Of a stretch of DNA of 9,461 nucleotides, positions 5,735 through 9,461 are shown piece after piece. The translations under genes and the position numbers were made by a program. The notes beneath the pieces are model-generated. The model was not told where the DNA came from, made no database searches, and worked only from the letters and a program-made list of their open reading frames with translations. Each line of letters opens with the position of its first letter. The stretch's first letter is position 1. The stretch spans positions 1-9,461 of the forward strand of contig NZ_JAKDJU010000116.1 in the NCBI RefSeq assembly GCF_030453725.1, written 5' to 3'. Source of the stretch: Brevibacterium picturae. Lineage in GTDB: Bacteria; Actinomycetota; Actinomycetes; Actinomycetales; Brevibacteriaceae.

Positions 5735-7606
5735 ATGTCACCTCAGGTGAAGCCGCAAGCACTCGAACGGATTTCTCCGTCCGCTACATCACCCGAGTTG
5801 ATCCGCAATTTCTGCATCATTGCTCACATCGACCACGGCAAGTCGACCCTGGCCGACAGGATGCTCCAGGTCACCGGGGCGGTCCAACCGCGCGATATGC
5901 GAGCTCAGTACCTCGACCGGATGGACATCGAACGCGAGCGCGGAATCACGATCAAATCCCAGGCTGTGCGCATGGCCTGGGAGAACGAGGCTGCTCCCTA
6001 TGCACTCAACATGATCGACACCCCAGGACACGTCGACTTCAGCTACGAGGTCTCCCGGTCACTGGCCGCCTGCGAGGGCGCACTGCTTCTCGTCGACGCA
6101 GCACAGGGCATCGAAGCCCAGACCCTGGCCAATCTCTACATGGCCATGGAGAACGATCTCGCGATCATTCCCGTTCTCAACAAAATCGACCTCCCCGCCG
6201 CACAGCCCGAGAAGTACGCGGAAGAGCTCGCCAACCTCATCGGCTGCGAACCCGAGGACTGCCTGCTCGTGTCGGGCAAGACCGGCGAAGGCGTCGAAGA
6301 AGTCCTCGACCGCATCGTCTCGGACATTCCGGCTCCGGTCGGCGACGCCGATGCTCCGGCACGGGCGATGATCTTCGACTCCGTGTACGACACATACAGG
6401 GGCGTGGTGACGTACGTCCGCCTCGTCGACGGTGCGCTGCATCCCCGTGAGAAGCTGACGATGATGTCGACCGGCAGCACGCACGAACTCCTCGAAATCG
6501 GCGTTTCCTCACCGGAACCGCGCGCCACCAAGGGACTCGGCGTCGGTGAGGTCGGGTACCTCATCACCGGCGTCAAGGACGTTCGCCTGTCCAAGGTCGG
6601 CGACACCGTCACCTTTGCTCCGAAGCCTGCCGAACAGGCGCTCGAAGGCTACCAAGAACCCAAGCCCATGGTGTACTCCGGTCTCTTCCCGATCGATGGA
6701 TCGGACTACCCCGTGCTGCGCGACGCCCTCGACAAGCTCAAGCTCAACGATGCCTCGCTGGCCTACGAGCCGGAGACCTCGACGGCGCTGGGCTTCGGCT
6801 TCCGCTGCGGCTTTCTCGGTCTGCTCCACCTCGAGGTCCTGCGGGACCGTCTTGAGCGCGAATACGACCTCGACCTCATCTCCACCGCGCCCAGCGTGAT
6901 CTACGACGTCACCATGGAAGACGGATCGGAGATGGAGGTCACCAACCCGAGCGAGTATCCGACGGGCAAGATCAAAGAGGTCAGAGAACCCATGGTCCGG
7001 GCCACCATCCTCACCCCGAGTGAACACATCGGCGCGGTGATGGAGCTGTGCCAGACACGTCGCGGCAACCTGCAGGGGATGGACTATCTGTCCTCGGACC
7101 GCGTCGAGATCCGGTACCGACTGCCTCTGGCAGAGATCGTCTTCGACTTCTTCGACCAACTGAAGTCGAAGACCAAGGGCTACGCCACCCTCGACTACTC
7201 CGACGACGGCCAGGACGCAGCGGACCTGGTCAAGGTCGACATCCTGCTCCACGGCGACCAGGTCGATGCGTTCTCCGCGATCGTCCACCGCGACAATTCC
7301 TACTCCTATGGCGTGCTCATGGCCGGAAAGCTGCGCAAGCTCATCCCGCGCCAGCAGTTCGAAGTTCCGATCCAAGCTGCCATCGGTTCGCGCATCATCG
7401 CCCGCGAGACGATCCGCGCCATCCGCAAGGACGTGCTGAGCAAGTGCTACGGCGGCGACATCAGCCGTAAGCGCAAGCTGCTCGAGAAGCAGAAGGAAGG
7501 CAAGAAGCGGATGAAGGTCGTCGGCAACGTCGAGGTCCCGCAGGAGGCCTTCATTGCCGCACTGTCCTCGGATGAACCGGATCCCAAGAAGGAACCCAAG
7601 AAGTAA
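5735..7606 (+). CDS. lepA: Elongation factor 4 (LepA), ribosome-associated GTPase
   Basis: Translation-factor GTPase that acts on the ribosome (back-translocation or initiation/biogenesis roles have been proposed for the family). 623 residues from ATG 5735, slightly longer than the usual ~600 because of a 20-residue N-terminal extension and a Lys-rich tail. GTPase motifs: AHIDHGKST (30-38), ERERGIT (66-72), DTPGH (95-99, catalytic His99), NKID (149-152) and SGK (180-182). Domain II, two EF-G-like folds and the LepA-specific C-terminal domain follow, ending in CYGGDISRKRKLLEKQKEGK, KRMKVVGNVEVPQEAF and SSDEPDPKKEPKK. The start is fixed by AAGGAAGGG (5721-5729), 5 bases before the ATG. In-frame ATGs further upstream lack such a site. 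The 172-base divergent gap to the hydrolase gene (5563-5734) must hold its promoter, but I see no convincing -10/-35 pair there. hemW follows without a gap. Confidence 0.98.
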   Translation: MSPQVKPQALERISPSATSPELIRNFCIIAHIDHGKSTLADRMLQVTGAVQPRDMRAQYLDRMDIERERGITIKSQAVRMAWENEAAPYALNMIDTPGHVDFSYEVSRSLAACEGALLLVDAAQGIEAQTLANLYMAMENDLAIIPVLNKIDLPAAQPEKYAEELANLIGCEPEDCLLVSGKTGEGVEEVLDRIVSDIPAPVGDADAPARAMIFDSVYDTYRGVVTYVRLVDGALHPREKLTMMSTGSTHELLEIGVSSPEPRATKGLGVGEVGYLITGVKDVRLSKVGDTVTFAPKPAEQALEGYQEPKPMVYSGLFPIDGSDYPVLRDALDKLKLNDASLAYEPETSTALGFGFRCGFLGLLHLEVLRDRLEREYDLDLISTAPSVIYDVTMEDGSEMEVTNPSEYPTGKIKEVREPMVRATILTPSEHIGAVMELCQTRRGNLQGMDYLSSDRVEIRYRLPLAEIVFDFFDQLKSKTKGYATLDYSDDGQDAADLVKVDILLHGDQVDAFSAIVHRDNSYSYGVLMAGKLRKLIPRQQFEVPIQAAIGSRIIARETIRAIRKDVLSKCYGGDISRKRKLLEKQKEGKKRMKVVGNVEVPQEAFIAALSSDEPDPKKEPKK

Positions 7607-8836
7607 GTGCCGACACAACCGACTGGTGAGACTCCACCGCTCAATGGTTCGCTGCCGGCCTCGGCCGGGGTCGGCGCGGACGCTCGCGGGCTGAGTCTCT
7701 ACGTTCACGTACCGTACTGTCGAGTCCGCTGCGGCTACTGCGACTTCAACACCTATACGGCAGAGGATCTGGGGCCCGGAGCCTCCCGCGATGACTACCG
7801 CAGCAATCTTGCCCGTGAGCTTGATCTGTCGGCCCATGTCCTCGCCGAGGCGGGCGCGGCCGGCCGTGCGGTGACGACGGTCTTCTTCGGCGGGGGAACC
7901 CCGACACTGTTGTCCGCCGAGGTGCTGGCGGGGGTGATGGACGATATCCGAGACCGCTATCGCTTGGCACCGGACGTCGAGGTCACGACCGAAGCGAACC
8001 CCGACACACTGGATCCTGCCTATATTGCGACCTTGGCCGCCGCCGGGTTCACCAGGATCTCCTTGGGGATGCAGTCGGCGGTGCCCCACGTGCTCGCCAC
8101 CCTCGATCGCACGCACGACCCGGACAAGATTCCGGATGTGGCCCGGTGGATCAAAGAGGCCGGTCTGGAACTCAGCCTCGACCTCATCTACGGCACACCG
8201 GGGGAGTCGATCGACGATTGGCGCCGGTCGTTGGACGTGGCTCTGAGCAACGACGTCGACCACATCTCAGCGTATTCGCTCATTATCGAGCCCGGCACGA
8301 AGATGGGCGCCATGGTGCGCCGGGGCGAACTGCCGATGCCCGACGAAGACGATCTGGCCGACAAGTACGAGATCGCTGATGCCGCCATGGCCGCCGCCGG
8401 CCTGCGCTGGTACGAGGTCAGCAACTGGTCAACCTCGGCCGAGACCCGCTGCGACCACAACATGGCCTACTGGCGCAATGCCGACTGGTGGGGCTTCGGA
8501 CCCGGAGCCCACTCGCACATCGGCGGAGTGCGCTTCTGGAACGCCAAGCACCCTCGCGCCTGGTCCGACCGGCTGCTCGCAGGTGATTCACCGGCTATCG
8601 GACGTGAGGTCCTGGGGGAGTCGACGCAGGAGATCGAGCGGATCATGCTCGCTGCCCGGATCGATTCGGAACTGCGCCTCGACTCGCTGGGGCACGGCAG
8701 CGACAGGGCAATCAGAGGATTCGTGAAGCAGGGGCTTCTCGATGCAACGGCCGTCGATGAAGGCCGGTTCGAGCCCACACTGCAGGGTCGGCTGATGGCC
8801 GACTACATGGTCCGCATCCTCACCGACTACGTCTGA
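7607..8836 (+). CDS. hemW: Radical SAM haem chaperone HemW (HemN-like, not the oxidase)
   Basis: 409 residues. The radical-SAM cluster motif CxxxCxxC is C38, C42, C45, within HVPYCRVRCGYCDFNTY. FFGGGTP (93-99) is the SAM-binding glycine motif, and TEANPDT (128-134), SLGMQSA and LDLIYGTPGES are typical of the family. HNMAYW (284-289) is the HNxxYW haem-binding motif that marks HemW as distinct from true coproporphyrinogen dehydrogenase (HemN). HemW binds haem and delivers it to haem proteins such as respiratory enzymes. Older annotations call it 'oxygen-independent coproporphyrinogen III oxidase-like'. The N-terminal 27 residues are Pro/Gly/Ala-rich and not conserved. GTG 7607 directly abuts the lepA TAA (7604-7606). 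The GAAGGA in the lepA tail (about 7588-7593) is the only ribosome-binding candidate and is rather distant, so translational coupling to lepA is likely. Confidence 0.94.
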   Translation: MPTQPTGETPPLNGSLPASAGVGADARGLSLYVHVPYCRVRCGYCDFNTYTAEDLGPGASRDDYRSNLARELDLSAHVLAEAGAAGRAVTTVFFGGGTPTLLSAEVLAGVMDDIRDRYRLAPDVEVTTEANPDTLDPAYIATLAAAGFTRISLGMQSAVPHVLATLDRTHDPDKIPDVARWIKEAGLELSLDLIYGTPGESIDDWRRSLDVALSNDVDHISAYSLIIEPGTKMGAMVRRGELPMPDEDDLADKYEIADAAMAAAGLRWYEVSNWSTSAETRCDHNMAYWRNADWWGFGPGAHSHIGGVRFWNAKHPRAWSDRLLAGDSPAIGREVLGESTQEIERIMLAARIDSELRLDSLGHGSDRAIRGFVKQGLLDATAVDEGRFEPTLQGRLMADYMVRILTDYV

Positions 8837-8906
8837 CCCCGACTGCATCCGATCTGGGGCAGTGTGATCTGAGTCGAAGGCAGGGCACGCAGAGCGAACA
8901 CCTGCC

Positions 8907-8924
8907 TGTGCCGCCCGCGGCACA
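8907..8924 (+). terminator. Short GC-rich hairpin downstream of hemW
   Basis: TGTGCCG (8907-8913) and CGGCACA (8918-8924) form a 7-bp stem with a CCCG loop, 70 bases past the hemW stop. No U-run follows. It precedes the stronger hairpin at 8953-8990 and may act with it as a tandem terminator, or only protect the 3' end. Evidence is structural only. Confidence 0.4.
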
Positions 8925-8950
8925 CACCAGAGACGTCACGCCAGAGACGT
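8923..8950 (+). repeat. Two tandem copies of a 14-bp unit (13/14 identical)
   Basis: CACACCAGAGACGT (8923-8936) is followed at once by CACGCCAGAGACGT (8937-8950). The pair lies between the two hairpins downstream of hemW. Probably slippage or duplication in a non-coding spacer; no function can be assigned. Confidence 0.65.
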
Positions 8951-8952
8951 AG

Positions 8953-8990
8953 AGAAGCCGCTGTCATCGAACGCGATGACAGCGGCTTCT
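8953..8990. terminator. Strong bidirectional terminator between hemW and the DUF4870 gene
   Basis: A perfect 17-bp stem (AGAAGCCGCTGTCATCG with its complement) closes a 4-base AACG loop. The stem ends in A/T pairs, so the + strand reads CTTCTGTCTG and the - strand CTTCTCTACG after the fold. It lies 116 bases after the hemW stop and 56 bases from the stop of the convergent gene at 9047, so it can serve both. It is the strongest hairpin in the window. A small GGTGA/TCACC hairpin at 9020-9033 lies between it and the convergent gene. Confidence 0.9.
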
Positions 8991-9046
8991 GTCTGCCCGG
9001 AGCGGCTCAGTTCATGTGAGGTGAGTGATCACCGGAGGTGTTTCAG

Positions 9047-9451
9047 TCATTTCACGAAGTCGAAGGTCAGCGGGAACTTATAGCCCTCACCCTTGTTCCC
9101 GGCAACGGCGGCGATGATGTAGAGCACCGTGTAGACGAGTGGGACCAGGAACGCCAAGAAGTAGACGAAGAAGCCGAGACCGAAGGTCACAAGGGCCAGG
9201 ACGAAGGCGATGATCATGAAGACGATGGCAGCTGCGAAGGTGGCGAGGCAATTCGTGATCATTGCGTTCAGTCCCTGCCGGGAATGTTCGCGCACGTAGG
9301 GAGACTCGTCCTTCTTCACGAGGAACATGATGAGGGGGAGGAACCAGACGAAGATCGATCCGATGTGTGTCCACAGGACCGTGGTTCTTTCGTTCTCGCT
9401 GGCCTGCCAGAACATCTCGGAGCCGGGTCCATAGGCGTTCTCCGGCAGCAT
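9047..9451 (-). CDS. DUF4870-type small membrane protein (N-terminus may lie beyond the window)
   Basis: From ATG 9451 it is 134 residues. ENERTTVLWTHIGSIFVWFL is followed by PLIMFLVKKDESPYVREHSR and QGLNAMITN. This matches the DUF4870 pattern of a first helix, a charged K-K-D-x-S-P-x-V-x-E-H loop and then an A/G-L-N motif opening the next helix. Three or four membrane segments are seen (about 26-45, 66-88, 90-116). The tail GNKGEGYKFPLTFDFVK is polar and also typical. The molecular function of the family is unknown. The frame stays open upstream of ATG 9451 to the window edge (Asp-Ser-Arg precedes it), no Shine-Dalgarno sequence is visible, and relatives often carry a Pro/Gly/Gln-rich cytoplasmic N-terminus, so the true start may be outside. 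It is convergent with hemW and shares its terminator. Confidence 0.82.
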   Translation of the reverse strand: MLPENAYGPGSEMFWQASENERTTVLWTHIGSIFVWFLPLIMFLVKKDESPYVREHSRQGLNAMITNCLATFAAAIVFMIIAFVLALVTFGLGFFVYFLAFLVPLVYTVLYIIAAVAGNKGEGYKFPLTFDFVK

Positions 9452-9461
9452 CCGCGAATCG

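Noticed and set aside
4768..6450. 560-codon + strand frame covering the hydrolase gene and the start of lepA
   Set aside because: It runs antisense to the EEP-fold gene and out of frame with lepA. The product is low-complexity and matches nothing.
6509..8263. Long open frame of 584 codons on the - strand opposite lepA and hemW
   Set aside because: It is antisense to two strongly identified genes. Its protein is rich in Asp/Arg/Val/Gly typical of GC-rich shadow frames, and no domain is recognisable.

Overview
The window looks like ordinary chromosome from a high-GC actinobacterium. The evidence is GC-rich coding sequence with strong third-position G/C bias, TTG and GTG starts, a probable leaderless mRNA, and the gene order comEA-comEC-holA-rpsT ... 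lepA-hemW, which from memory is common in Actinobacteria (Micrococcales and relatives). Brevibacterium is my best guess for the genus, but nothing here proves it.

Left arm (1-3669, + strand). The window opens inside comEA, whose helix-hairpin-helix tail binds incoming DNA. The full comEC gene (DNA-uptake channel with a C-terminal metallo-beta-lactamase domain) overlaps it. After 83 bases holA follows (DNA polymerase III delta, the clamp-loader subunit). holA appears to have its own promoter, with a -10 element so close to the ATG that the mRNA would be leaderless. A perfect 28-bp palindrome between holA and the oppositely oriented rpsT probably terminates both.

Middle (3695-5562, - strand). 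rpsT (ribosomal protein S20) starts at a TTG that gives the canonical MANIKSQ N-terminus, and its Shine-Dalgarno sequence lies in the loop of a small leader hairpin. Upstream on the same strand is a tight two-gene unit. An endonuclease/exonuclease/phosphatase-fold hydrolase is followed after 10 bases by a PemK/MazF-like protein with a basic N-terminal extension. No antitoxin gene is visible. A small hairpin follows the PemK-like gene and probably ends this unit before rpsT.

Right arm (5735-8836, + strand). lepA (elongation factor 4) is divergent from the hydrolase gene. hemW (radical-SAM haem chaperone) begins on the base after the lepA stop codon, so the two are likely translationally coupled. 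A 17-bp stem hairpin at 8953-8990 closes the unit. It lies between hemW and a convergent DUF4870-type membrane protein gene whose N-terminus may extend past the window edge.

I found no mobile element, CRISPR array, tRNA, rRNA or clear novel system. The least understood part is the hydrolase/PemK-like pair set between two translation genes. The rpsT leader and the leaderless holA start are the best regulatory leads.
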